A DNA stretch of 64,000 nucleotides from UBA1479 sp963976055. GTDB taxonomy: Bacteria > Pseudomonadota > Alphaproteobacteria > Rhodospirillales > Casp-alpha2. Positions 28,755 through 36,513 of the stretch are shown in pieces. The position numbers and the translations under genes are program-made. Position 1 is the first letter of the stretch, and every line of letters begins with the position of its first letter. The notes beneath the pieces are model-generated. The model was not told the DNA's origin. It saw only the letters and a program-made list of their open reading frames with translations, and made no database searches. The stretch lies in NCBI GenBank assembly GCA_963976055.1, contig CAXBJB010000007.1:186001-250000 (forward strand). Direction: 5' to 3'.

Positions 28755-29213
28755 TCACCGGGCGTCCAAGGCACCTTGTAATATATAAGCCGCCGCCAGC
28801 TTGTCGACGACCTGTCCACGCCGGGCGCGGGTCATGTCGACGTCATCGACCAGCATGCGTTCGACCGCCACGGTCGACAGCCGTTCATCCCAGAAGGCGA
28901 TGGGCAGGTCGCGCTTTTCCAGCAGATTGGCGGCGAACTGGCGGGTCGACTGGCAGCGCGGCCCTTCGGTCCCGTCCATGCTGATCGGCAGCCCGATGAC
29001 CAGGCCCCGGACATCTTCGGCGTCGATGGCGGCAAGCAGGGCCTGGGCATCGGCTGTGAACTTGGTGCGCCGGATCGTGTCATAGGGGGTGGCGATGGTG
29101 CGCATGACGTCCGACAAGGCCAAGCCGATTGTCTTCGACCCCAGGTCGAGCCCCATGACGCGGCCGTGCCGGTCCATGGCCGCTTTCAATTCCGTCAGCG
29201 TCATGACCGCCAT
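28755..29213 (-). CDS. ruvX: Holliday-junction resolvase-like protein RuvX (YqgF)
   Basis: RNase H-fold protein of the YqgF family, implicated in 16S rRNA 5'-end maturation and recombination. The 152 residues include GLDLGSKTIGLALSD (the first acidic residue), GLPISMDGTEG, DERLSTVAVERML and the final VDKLAAAYILQ with its aspartate. The start may be ATG at 29213 or the ATG at 29201. It is an isolated gene on this strand, convergent with the diguanylate cyclase. Confidence 0.93.
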   Translation of the reverse strand: MAVMTLTELKAAMDRHGRVMGLDLGSKTIGLALSDVMRTIATPYDTIRRTKFTADAQALLAAIDAEDVRGLVIGLPISMDGTEGPRCQSTRQFAANLLEKRDLPIAFWDERLSTVAVERMLVDDVDMTRARRGQVVDKLAAAYILQGALDAR

Positions 29214-29386
29214 GGCATTGTCCTTAAGGATATCCGACGCAAATCCATCCGTCTTGCCGGAAAAATCCGGCGCGGGAAAAGTTAGGTGGTGCTAACTTGT
29301 TGATAGAGGTAACATATATCCTCTTCCAAGGGGCACTACTTTACTTCGGCGCGGGGGCTCCGCAGGCTGATTAGGGCGGTTCGGCG

Positions 29387-30244
29387 ATGTATGGGGCATT
29401 GCATTTAGTCACTCCAATCCTGCGGGGCGGGACCGGCGCGCCGTCTGCTGGTCGCCGTGCCTTCTGTTTGTGCGCCGCCGGGGTGCTGGCGGTTTTCGCC
29501 GCCTTCGGGGCCGCCGCCCAGGACAAACCGGAAAAGATCTTTCTTGGGCAGGCCGTGACGCCGCTTGCGGGGACTTATGTCGTGACCAAGGACCTGAACG
29601 TGCGCGGCGAGCCTGACACCAACGGCACGAAGGTCGGCAGTTTCCGTGAAGGCGACCGTGTGACGGTGGTCGGCAAGGCCAAGGGGAGTTGGCTGGCGGT
29701 GCGCGCGGACGGCAAGGATTTGGGCTTCGTTTACGGTCCGGTGCTGATGCCTTTGATCGATGCCGTGATCAACGAGCCTTTGACGGGCACGGCGGCGATC
29801 ACCGGGGGAAGCTGTGCCTATCGCGCGGTGTTCGAAGGCGAAAGCCCCATCGAGGGCCAGATGTTCAATTCCGTCGATTACCGCGCGATGCTCGAATGCC
29901 GCCGCGACGGAAAGTCATTCGCGTTCGAGATGCCGCTGTTCGTCACCGAAGGTCCGTACAACGGCGGGGTCAAGTCGGTCCATCAAATCGGCATGGATGT
30001 CCTGGAACTGGCGCAGGAATACGAGCGCGTGTTCTCAACCAATTTTTTATATGACGCGGAAAAGGGCGAAGTGCGCCTCGACACCGTCAGCGTCGACAAA
30101 TACCTGACCGCGGGCAAGGCCCGGTCGATGCCGGCAACGACCGTTTCGTCGGCGCTGGCCGCGGCCATCACCCTGGCGGTTCAATCCTGGTCGCCGGTGT
30201 TCTGGTCCGACTTCGCCAAGGCGCTGCGCGGCTCCGGCGGATAG
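29387..30244 (+). CDS. Exported SH3-domain protein
   Basis: The 285-residue protein has a long signal sequence (hydrophobic core at about 26-44, cleavage near AAAQD) and therefore enters the periplasm. A bacterial SH3 domain spans about 60-118 (YVVTKDLNVRGEPDTNGTKV, then SWLAVRADGKDLGFVYG). Such domains often bind peptidoglycan or mediate envelope protein contacts. Residues ~130-285 form a second domain I cannot name, with two cysteines that may pair. It is monocistronic. Confidence 0.8.
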   Translation: MYGALHLVTPILRGGTGAPSAGRRAFCLCAAGVLAVFAAFGAAAQDKPEKIFLGQAVTPLAGTYVVTKDLNVRGEPDTNGTKVGSFREGDRVTVVGKAKGSWLAVRADGKDLGFVYGPVLMPLIDAVINEPLTGTAAITGGSCAYRAVFEGESPIEGQMFNSVDYRAMLECRRDGKSFAFEMPLFVTEGPYNGGVKSVHQIGMDVLELAQEYERVFSTNFLYDAEKGEVRLDTVSVDKYLTAGKARSMPATTVSSALAAAITLAVQSWSPVFWSDFAKALRGSGG

Positions 30245-30555
30245 CCTTCGCCAGTGGGCGGGTATCTCTCAATAGCGTGATCTTTTTGCATCGGTCGGGA
30301 ACAGGATCGGCACCTGTCTTGCCGCCTGTCTTATCGCTTGTCCGGGGCACTGCGGCAATTTTGTCCGAATTTTCAGCGTTGGCTGGAAATACGGGTCTAA
30401 TTCATCGATTTTTACCTCAAAAAATGCCTATTATTTATGCAATTAAATTTTCATGCGTTATAAATGAGCATTTATCTGTGTTGTTTTTACAACATCAGGC
30501 TCAAAAAATTCATTTAAGTAATTGAATTATAACAATAAAATAATTTGTACGCATC
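30245..30555. other. Intergenic region upstream of the TorF-type porin
   Basis: About 310 bases without a gene, becoming strongly A/T-rich from 30410 to 30550, as expected of a regulatory region upstream of a sigma-54-type promoter. I looked for paired NtrC sites (TGCAC-N5-GTGCA) and found no convincing match; TGCAT-like half sites occur near 30285 and 30435. Confidence 0.5.
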
Positions 30556-30571
30556 TGGCATCCAATTTGCT
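30556..30571 (+). promoter_or_regulatory. Sigma-54 (-24/-12) promoter for the TorF-type porin
   Basis: TGGCAT-CCAA-T-TTGCT has the invariant GG (30557-30558) and GC (30569-30570) separated by exactly ten bases, as RpoN promoters require. Transcription should begin near 30582, leaving a ~47-base leader with an AAGGA ribosome-binding site before the ATG at 30629. Confidence 0.75.
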
Positions 30572-30628
30572 ACCACCAAACACAGTGGGGTGTACGCCTC
30601 GGGTAAACTGTGAAAAAGGATCAAGAAA

Positions 30629-31381
30629 ATGGCATCTGTGGTGCGGCTTTTGAGTGCCCTCGGATTTGTGGCGGTGGTGGGTGCGTCCCTCCCGGCGCAG
30701 GCCGAAGATATGAAATTCCCCGGTACCTTCTCGGCCAACGCCGGCCTCGTGACTGAATACCGTTTCCGCGGTTTGGATCAATCATCCCAGAAACCCGCCA
30801 TTCAGGGCGGCATCGATTGGTCGATGGACACGGGCATCGCCGACACGGCCGTCTATCTCGGCACGTGGGGCTCCAACGTTGACTTCGGCGACAGCGACAA
30901 GGCCAGCGCCGAAATCGATTACTACGGCGGCATTTCCGGCTCCGCCGCCGGCATCGGCTGGGACGTCGGCTTCATCTACTACTCCTATCCGGGTGCCTCG
31001 GATGACGTGAACTACGATCTGTGGGAAGCCACCCTGGGTCTCAGCTACGACATCATGGACGGCCTGTCGGTCGGCGGTAATTACGCCTATTCGCCGGACT
31101 TCTTCGGCGGCAGCGGCACCGGTCACTGGTTCGCCGCCAACGTGTCCTACGCGGTGCCGATCAAGGTGCTCGCCGGGATCACGCTGGATGCGTCCGTCGG
31201 CCGTCAGCTGATTGAAAAGAACGCCACCTTCGCGCAGCCCGACTACACTACCTGGTCGATCGGCGCGTCGCTGGGCATCACGGAGAACGTCTCCATCGGT
31301 GTGCAGTACATCGACACCTCGATCAGCAACAGCCGTCTGGCTGAAGACGTCGTCATCGGCTCGTTGACCGCGTCCTTCTAA
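30629..31381 (+). CDS. TorF-family outer-membrane porin (Gcw_chp / TIGR02001 type)
   Basis: The 250-residue protein has a signal peptide (about 1-25, cleavage after AQA) and a mature beta-barrel of alternating aromatic-rich strands ending in phenylalanine (TASF), the outer-membrane assembly signature. The start of the mature part, FSANAGLVTEYRFRGLDQSS, is the Gcw_chp signature. In many proteobacteria this family sits upstream of glnK-amtB and is expressed under nitrogen limitation. Here glnK-amtB are absent, but the sigma-54 promoter just upstream supports nitrogen-type control. A strong intrinsic terminator follows. Confidence 0.9.
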   Translation: MASVVRLLSALGFVAVVGASLPAQAEDMKFPGTFSANAGLVTEYRFRGLDQSSQKPAIQGGIDWSMDTGIADTAVYLGTWGSNVDFGDSDKASAEIDYYGGISGSAAGIGWDVGFIYYSYPGASDDVNYDLWEATLGLSYDIMDGLSVGGNYAYSPDFFGGSGTGHWFAANVSYAVPIKVLAGITLDASVGRQLIEKNATFAQPDYTTWSIGASLGITENVSIGVQYIDTSISNSRLAEDVVIGSLTASF

Positions 31382-31454
31382 GGACGAACTGTTGATCATC
31401 TGAAATCGGCTGACGCGGGGTTCCCCCCGCCGTTCGGGCCGGTTGAGAAAAGGC

Positions 31455-31508
31455 CGCAAGCCCCCCTGCCGGATCATTGTCCGGCAGGGGGGACTTGCGT
31501 CTTTTTTT
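31455..31508 (+). terminator. Strong rho-independent terminator after the porin gene
   Basis: A 19-bp GC-rich stem (31455-31473 pairing with 31480-31499, one bulged A) with a six-base TCATTG loop is followed by TCTTTTTTTG. It lies 74 bases past the porin stop codon and isolates it from gatC. Confidence 0.92.
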
Positions 31509-31635
31509 GTCTGCACGCCTTCGGGCGCGGCGCGGCGGCGCTTGCCGCCCGGGGATGTCGATGGTAATTTCCGCGCCCGCAGCCGGGCCCTCGAAATGCC
31601 CTGCACACCGACCGCCCCTTAAGTCTGGATCCGCC

Positions 31636-31923
31636 ATGTCTCTAGATAAAAACGACGTCCGCCGGGTCGCCTTTCTGGCCCGGATCAAGGTCGATGAGGC
31701 TGACCTGGAGCCCGTCGCCCAGGACCTGAACAACATCATCGGCTGGGTCGAGCAATTGGCCGAGGTCGATACGGACGGGGTCGAACCCATGACCGGCGCC
31801 GTCGGCATGGTCATGACGCGGCGCGACGACGCGGTGACCGACGGGGGCGATCCGGAAAAAGTCTTAAGTAACGCGCCGGATCGGGTGGGTGATTTCTACA
31901 CGGTGCCCAAGGTGGTCGAATAA
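31636..31923 (+). CDS. gatC: Asp-tRNA(Asn)/Glu-tRNA(Gln) amidotransferase subunit C
   Basis: Small scaffold subunit (95 residues) that clasps GatA and GatB in the enzyme that converts misacylated Glu-tRNA(Gln) or Asp-tRNA(Asn) to the correct amide. Recognised by VRRVAFLARIKVDEADLEPVAQDLNNIIGWVEQL and the C-terminal LSNAPDRVGDFYTVPKVVE-type ending (quoted in parts). The ATG at 31636 is used; the longer frame upstream overlaps the terminator region. The stop TAA overlaps the gatA ATG (TAATG), so the two are translationally coupled. Confidence 0.96.
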   Translation: MSLDKNDVRRVAFLARIKVDEADLEPVAQDLNNIIGWVEQLAEVDTDGVEPMTGAVGMVMTRRDDAVTDGGDPEKVLSNAPDRVGDFYTVPKVVE

Positions 31924-33407
31924 TGTCCAAACTTAACGAACTGACCATCGCCCAGGCCACGGACGGCCTGGACAAGGGTGAATTTTCCGCTGTCGATCTG
32001 GCCGAGGCCTCGCTGGCGGCCGCGGAGGCGGCGAAGGGCCTTAACGCCTTCATCACCCTGACGCCCGAGATCGCGCGCGACCGCGCCACGGCGTCGGACG
32101 CCCGGCGCGCCAAGGGCAGCACCCTGGGGCCGCTCGACGGCGTGCCCGTCGCGGTCAAGGACCTGTTCTGCACCGAAGGGGTGCAAACCACGGCGGCGTC
32201 GCACATCCTCGACGGCTTCGTGCCGACCTATGAATCGACCGTCGGCCGCAACCTGATCGACGCCGGCGCGGTGATGATCGGCAAGACCAACCTGGACGAA
32301 TTCGCCATGGGCTCGTCCAACATGACCAGCTATTACGGCCCGGTGAAGAACCCGTGGGCCGGCCCCGGCGGCGAAGACCTAGTGCCCGGCGGCTCGTCCG
32401 GCGGCTCGGCCACGGCGGTCGCGGCGCGCATCTGCCCGGCAGCACTTGGCACGGACACCGGCGGCTCGATCCGCCAGCCGGCCTCGCTCTGCGGCATCGT
32501 CGGGTTGAAGCCGACCTACGGGCGCTGCTCGCGCTGGGGCATCGTGGCCTTCGCCTCGTCGCTCGACCAGGCCGGGCCGTTTGCCCGCACGGTCGAGGAC
32601 GCGGCCATCCTACTGGGCGCCATGGCGGGCCACGACCCCAAGGATTCGACCTCGGCCCCCCGCGCGGTGCCGGATTTCCGGGCGGCGGTTCACGGCGGGG
32701 TCAAGGGCCTCAAGGTCGGCATTCCCCGCGAATACACCATGGATGGCATGCCGGCGGAAATTCAGGCGCTGTGGGACCGGGGCGCCGACTGGCTCAAGTC
32801 CCAGGGCGCGGAGATCAGGGAAGTTTCCCTGCCGCACACCAAATACGCGCTGCCGGCCTATTACATCGTCGCCCCGGCGGAGGCGTCCAGCAATCTGGCG
32901 CGCTATGACGGCGTGCGCTACGGGCTGCGCGTCGACGGCGACACGCTGGACGACATGTACGCCAACACGCGCGGCGAAGGCTTCGGCGCGGAAGTCCGCC
33001 GCCGCGTGCTGATCGGCACCTACGTACTGTCGGCGGGTTATTACGACGCTTATTATGTGAAGGCGCAGAAGGTCCGCACCCGTATCCTGGAGGATTTCAC
33101 CAAAGCCTTCGCAGACGTGGATGTGCTGCTGACGCCCACGGCGCCCAACGCGGCCTTTGCCATCGGCGCCAAGATGGACGACCCCATCGCCATGTACCTG
33201 AACGACGTGTTCACCGTGCCCGCCAACCTGGCCGGCCTGCCCGGCATCAGCGTGCCGGCGGGGCTGGACAAGGACGGCCTGCCGCTCGGCCTGCAACTGG
33301 TCGGACGGCCCTTTGACGAGGAAACGGTGCTGCGCGCCGCAAAGGCAATCGAGGACGCCGCTGTGTTCGACGCCTTGCCGAAATATCTCGGGGGGCAGGA
33401 CGCGTGA
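31923..33407 (+). CDS. gatA: Asp-tRNA(Asn)/Glu-tRNA(Gln) amidotransferase subunit A
   Basis: Amidase subunit that releases ammonia from glutamine for the GatB site. The 494-residue protein carries the amidase signature Ser-cisSer-Lys triad: lysine in PVAVKDLFCTEG (about residue 79), serine in PGGSSGGSATAV (about 155) and serine in GTDTGGSIRQPASLCG (about 179). It is full length. The usual next gene gatB is displaced by 845 bases that hold a repeat-flanked GIY-YIG gene and an orphan gene. Confidence 0.97.
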   Translation: MSKLNELTIAQATDGLDKGEFSAVDLAEASLAAAEAAKGLNAFITLTPEIARDRATASDARRAKGSTLGPLDGVPVAVKDLFCTEGVQTTAASHILDGFVPTYESTVGRNLIDAGAVMIGKTNLDEFAMGSSNMTSYYGPVKNPWAGPGGEDLVPGGSSGGSATAVAARICPAALGTDTGGSIRQPASLCGIVGLKPTYGRCSRWGIVAFASSLDQAGPFARTVEDAAILLGAMAGHDPKDSTSAPRAVPDFRAAVHGGVKGLKVGIPREYTMDGMPAEIQALWDRGADWLKSQGAEIREVSLPHTKYALPAYYIVAPAEASSNLARYDGVRYGLRVDGDTLDDMYANTRGEGFGAEVRRRVLIGTYVLSAGYYDAYYVKAQKVRTRILEDFTKAFADVDVLLTPTAPNAAFAIGAKMDDPIAMYLNDVFTVPANLAGLPGISVPAGLDKDGLPLGLQLVGRPFDEETVLRAAKAIEDAAVFDALPKYLGGQDA

Positions 33408-33432
33408 CTAGATGGTTGAGACAAACTCCCGA

Positions 33433-33473
33433 CCTCATCCTGAGGAGGGCCGAAGGCCCGTCTCGAAGGATGC
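33433..33473 (+). repeat. Palindromic repeat, left copy (direct orientation)
   Basis: A 41-bp unit starting CCTCATCCTGAGGAG and ending TCTCGAAGGATGC. It folds with an outer CATCCT/AGGATG stem and an inner GGGCC-GAA-GGCCC hairpin. A second copy lies inverted at 33792-33834. Similar CCTCATCCTGAG...CGAAGGATG repeats are known to me as dispersed elements in alphaproteobacterial genomes. Confidence 0.85.
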
Positions 33474-33503
33474 GCGAGGGAGCGTTCGCCGGTTGAGCGT
33501 GGC

Positions 33504-33839
33504 ATGGCGGCCTATGTCTATATGCTGCGTTGCCGGGACGGCAGTTACTACGTCGGCTCTACCCGGGGCAGCCTGGAGCATCGGATAAACGAACATAATC
33601 AGGGGACGTTTCGCGGATATACATGGTACAGGCGGCCTGTGATCCTGGTGTATCACCAGGAGTTTGAGCGCATCGAAGACGCCATCTCGGCCGAACGAAA
33701 GTTGAAGGGGTGGAGCCGCGCGAAAAAGGAAGCCCTGATCCGTGGCGATTTCGAGGAGATTCGCCGGCTGGCACGGCGCAAGGGAACAAAAGCATCCTTC
33801 GACACGCGAGCTTCGCTCGCTGCTCAGGATGAGGAGTAG
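33504..33839 (+). CDS. GIY-YIG nuclease domain protein inside an inverted-repeat cassette
   Basis: The 111-residue protein is a single-domain UvrC/YhbQ-type GIY-YIG nuclease. It has VYM...YVG at the N-terminus (AYVYMLRCRDGSYYVGSTR), an arginine in LEHRINEHNQG, and the metal-binding glutamate in AISAERKLKGWSRAKKEALI. The last ~14 residues (SFDTRASLAAQDEE) are encoded by the inverted right repeat, so the repeat is part of the gene. The unit repeat-gene-repeat lies between gatA and gatB. The role is unknown; a nuclease that acts on its own flanking palindromes, analogous to REP-associated transposases, is an inference. Confidence 0.88.
   Translation: MAAYVYMLRCRDGSYYVGSTRGSLEHRINEHNQGTFRGYTWYRRPVILVYHQEFERIEDAISAERKLKGWSRAKKEALIRGDFEEIRRLARRKGTKASFDTRASLAAQDEE
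33792..33834 (-). repeat. Palindromic repeat, right copy (inverted)
   Basis: On the minus strand this 43-bp unit reads CCTCATCCTGAGCAG at its start and GTGTCGAAGGATGC at its end, with an inner GCGAGC-GAA-GCTCGC hairpin. Compared with the left copy, the inner stem changed on both sides so that pairing is kept, and the GAA loop is unchanged. It overlaps the 3' end of the GIY-YIG gene. Confidence 0.85.
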
Positions 33840-33844
33840 AGTTA

Positions 33845-34249
33845 GTGACAGTTGGTCAACAAATCAAAGAATCGGTACTGGGACGGATCGCTAACGGCCA
33901 CGCCTTTTCTTTCATGGGAAATGCGAAATGGCGGATCGGGCAGAAGGTCATCCATGTTCGATTTTGTTCATCGCCGAAGTCCGGAGCCATCTTTCCATAC
34001 AACATAAACAAGAACACGCTGACGGCTGATTTCGAACTCTGGATCTGTCGCGACGCTGATACCTTTTATCTGTTTCCTTCGCAGATTATGAGGGACATCT
34101 ACGAAGACCCAGATGCCTACGTTGATCGTCACCACCCGGATATTCGTGTGGCAGAGGTGGATACGCAGGTACACCGTCTGCTGTTCGGTAAAGGCGGTAA
34201 AAGTTTCGACGCTTCGCCTTACTTCCGTTCCGTTTTGCAGGATTCTTGA
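33845..34249 (+). CDS. Orphan protein between gatA and gatB, family unknown
   Basis: The 134-residue protein starts at a GTG at 33845, six bases after the GIY-YIG stop, and ends three bases before gatB. Its base composition is distinctly poorer in G+C than the flanking gat genes, suggesting acquisition. The order of segments (FSFMGNAKWRIGQKVIHVRF, then ADFELWICRDADTFYLFPSQIM) recalls small PD-(D/E)XK-like nucleases, where a D...W-C...YLFP pattern closes the core. I cannot confirm the catalytic E-x-K, so this is a weak suggestion. There is no signal peptide or membrane segment. Confidence 0.6.
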   Translation: MTVGQQIKESVLGRIANGHAFSFMGNAKWRIGQKVIHVRFCSSPKSGAIFPYNINKNTLTADFELWICRDADTFYLFPSQIMRDIYEDPDAYVDRHHPDIRVAEVDTQVHRLLFGKGGKSFDASPYFRSVLQDS

Positions 34250-34252
34250 ACA

Positions 34253-35710
34253 ATGTCCTATCTGATCCACGGCGACACCGGCGACTGGGAAGTGGTCATC
34301 GGGCTTGAGGTCCATGCCCAGGTCTCGTCCCAGGCCAAGCTGTTCTCGGGCTCGCCCACGGCCTTCGGCGCCGGGCCGAATTCCCAGGTTTCGCTGATCG
34401 ACGCGGCGATGCCCGGCATGCTGCCGGTGATCAACGGCTATTGCGTCGAACAGGCGGTGAAGACGGGCCTCGGCCTCAACGCCAAGATCAACAAGACCAG
34501 CGTGTTCGAGCGCAAGAACTACTTCTACGCCGACCTGCCCCAGGGCTATCAGATTTCCCAGTACCTGCATCCGGTGGTCGGCGAGGGCATCGTCACGGTC
34601 GATCTGGCCGACGGCACCACCCGCGACATCGGGATCGAGCGCCTGCACATGGAACAGGACGCCGGCAAGTCCATGCATGATCAGGACCCGAAACGGTCGT
34701 TCATCGACCTCAACCGGGCGGGCGTCTGCCTGATGGAGATCGTGACCAAGCCGGACATCCGCTCGCCCGAGGAAGCGGGTGCATTCGTGCGCAAGCTGCG
34801 CTCCATCCTGCGCTATCTCGGGACCTGCGACGGCAACATGGAGCAGGGCTCCATGCGTGCCGACGTCAACGTCTCCGTGCGCAAGGTCGGCGAGGACGGC
34901 TACCGCACCCGGGCCGAGATCAAGAACGTGAACAGCGTGCGCTTCATCATGCAGGCCATCGAGATCGAGGCCGAACGTCAGGTCGAAATCCATGAAAGCG
35001 GCGGCGAGATCGTTCAGGAAACCCGCCTGATGGACCCGGTGAAGGGCGAGACGCGCCCCATGCGGGCCAAGGAATTCGCCCACGACTACCGCTATTTTCC
35101 GGACCCGGACCTGCTGCCGCTGGAACTGACGGATGAGTTCATCGAAAGCCTGCGTAAGACCCTGCCCGAACTGCCCGACGCCAAGAAGCAGCGCTTCATG
35201 GACGACATGGGCCTGTCGGCCAAGGACGCGTCGGCCCTGGTCGCCGACCGCGAAAGCGCCGAATACTTCGAGGAAGTCGCCAGGAATCATGACGCCAAGA
35301 AGGCCGCCAACTGGGTGACGAACGATCTGTTCGGGGCGCTCAACAAGGCCGGGCTGGCCATTGCCGACAGCCCCATTTCGGCGGCGCATCTGAGCAAGCT
35401 GTTGGGCCTGATGGACGACGGCACCATTTCCGGCAAGATCGCCAAGGACGTGTTCGAAATCATGTGGGAAACCTCGGGCGATCCGGAAAAGATCGTCGCG
35501 GAAAAGGGCCTCAAGCAGATCACCGACACCGGCGCCATCGAGGCCGCCGTGGATGCCGCCATCGCCGCCAACCCGGAACAGGCCGATGAAATCCGCCTGG
35601 GCAATGACAAGGCCATCGGCTGGTTCGTCGGCCAGATCATGAAGGCGACCCAGGGCAAGGCCAATCCCCAGCAGGTCAATCAGCTGCTGCGCGAGAAGCT
35701 GAAGGGTTGA
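34253..35710 (+). CDS. gatB: Asp-tRNA(Asn)/Glu-tRNA(Gln) amidotransferase subunit B
   Basis: Kinase/transamidase subunit that phosphorylates the mischarged glutamate or aspartate and adds ammonia delivered from GatA. The 485 residues show VIGLEVHAQVSSQAKLFSG, RKNYFYADLPQGYQISQY and LMEIVTKPDIRSPEEAG motifs in the cradle domain. The GatB/Yqey helical tail follows (WVTNDLFGALNKAG... ANPQQVNQLLREKL). It probably uses the gatCA promoter, read through the inserted cassette. Confidence 0.97.
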   Translation: MSYLIHGDTGDWEVVIGLEVHAQVSSQAKLFSGSPTAFGAGPNSQVSLIDAAMPGMLPVINGYCVEQAVKTGLGLNAKINKTSVFERKNYFYADLPQGYQISQYLHPVVGEGIVTVDLADGTTRDIGIERLHMEQDAGKSMHDQDPKRSFIDLNRAGVCLMEIVTKPDIRSPEEAGAFVRKLRSILRYLGTCDGNMEQGSMRADVNVSVRKVGEDGYRTRAEIKNVNSVRFIMQAIEIEAERQVEIHESGGEIVQETRLMDPVKGETRPMRAKEFAHDYRYFPDPDLLPLELTDEFIESLRKTLPELPDAKKQRFMDDMGLSAKDASALVADRESAEYFEEVARNHDAKKAANWVTNDLFGALNKAGLAIADSPISAAHLSKLLGLMDDGTISGKIAKDVFEIMWETSGDPEKIVAEKGLKQITDTGAIEAAVDAAIAANPEQADEIRLGNDKAIGWFVGQIMKATQGKANPQQVNQLLREKLKG

Positions 35711-36225
35711 CGGTGGTGCATATCCGACCCTTCGCCCCGGCCGATCACGCCCGGGTCCGCGACATCTTCATAAACTGGAACCGCCACATCACTCAGCCGG
35801 GGATGGAGGACCTGTTCGAATCCTATATCCAGCTTGCCCTGAACGAAGAGATTGACCGCATTCCCGAATACTACGGGCGGCCCGGGTTCGGCTTCTGGGT
35901 GGCGGAAGTCGACGGCACCGTCGCCGGCATGGTCGGCCTGGAACGCCTGGACAACGGCGAGGCCGAGGTCCGGCGCATGTACGTCGCCGCCGAGTTCCGC
36001 CGCCGCGGCCTCGGCCGCAAGCTTCTCGCCTTTGTCGAAGACCGTGCCCGCGATCTGGGCTACACGCGCATCGTGCTGTCGACCTCGGCCCTGCAGCCCC
36101 AGGCCAAGGCGCTTTACGAAGTCTCCGGCTACGACCTGGAACGCGAGGAGGCATCCACCGTGCAGACCAAGCGTACGGTCGGCTCCGGCCTGACGCGCTA
36201 TTACTTCGCCAAGCCGCTGGTCTGA
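35707..36225 (+). CDS. GNAT-family N-acetyltransferase
   Basis: The 172-residue protein has the GNAT fold with the acetyl-CoA-binding motif A (RRMYVAAEFRRRGLGRKLLAFVEDRA, R/Q-x-x-G-x-G/A = RRRGLG) and a C-terminal motif B region (ALYEVSGYDLEREE). The substrate is not predictable. The frame starts at a TTG that overlaps the gatB stop (TTGA); GTG codons at 35713 and 35716 are alternatives. It is probably cotranscribed and coupled with gatB. Confidence 0.87.
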   Translation: MTVVHIRPFAPADHARVRDIFINWNRHITQPGMEDLFESYIQLALNEEIDRIPEYYGRPGFGFWVAEVDGTVAGMVGLERLDNGEAEVRRMYVAAEFRRRGLGRKLLAFVEDRARDLGYTRIVLSTSALQPQAKALYEVSGYDLEREEASTVQTKRTVGSGLTRYYFAKPLV

Positions 36226-36250
36226 ATTTTCGCGATTTGAAATAGAACCC

Positions 36251-36513
36251 TAGAGCCTATCCTCTTGATACGGAATCGCTGAGACGGCGAAGGACGTGCT
36301 CTGGCCAGGAAGGCGGCGCGCAGCGATACGGGGTCATCGGAAGCGCCGCCTGACGCCGCCAGAGCGCGTCATCCGCCGCCTGCGGTCGGTTGTCCGGGGT
36401 TCCGGCGTCGTCGAGGCCGCTCGCCGATGCCCCGCATCGCCGTCACGTCCTCTCCTATCCGGAAACCCGGACAACCGATCTCAGCCGCTTCCGTATCAAG
36501 ATGATAGGCTCTA
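36251..36513. mobile_element. 263-bp MITE-like element with terminal inverted repeats
   Basis: The ends TAGAGCCTATCCTCTTGATA (36251 on) and, on the other strand, TAGAGCCTATCATCTTGATA (36513 back) match at 24 of 25 bases and continue imperfectly for ~33 bases. A second nested inverted pair with core TCGGTTGTCCGGG lies at 36383-36405 and 36459-36480. There is no transposase ORF. TA at each outer end suggests a TA target duplication, as in some IS5-family groups. The right end supplies the TAG stop of the histidine kinase gene. Confidence 0.75.
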
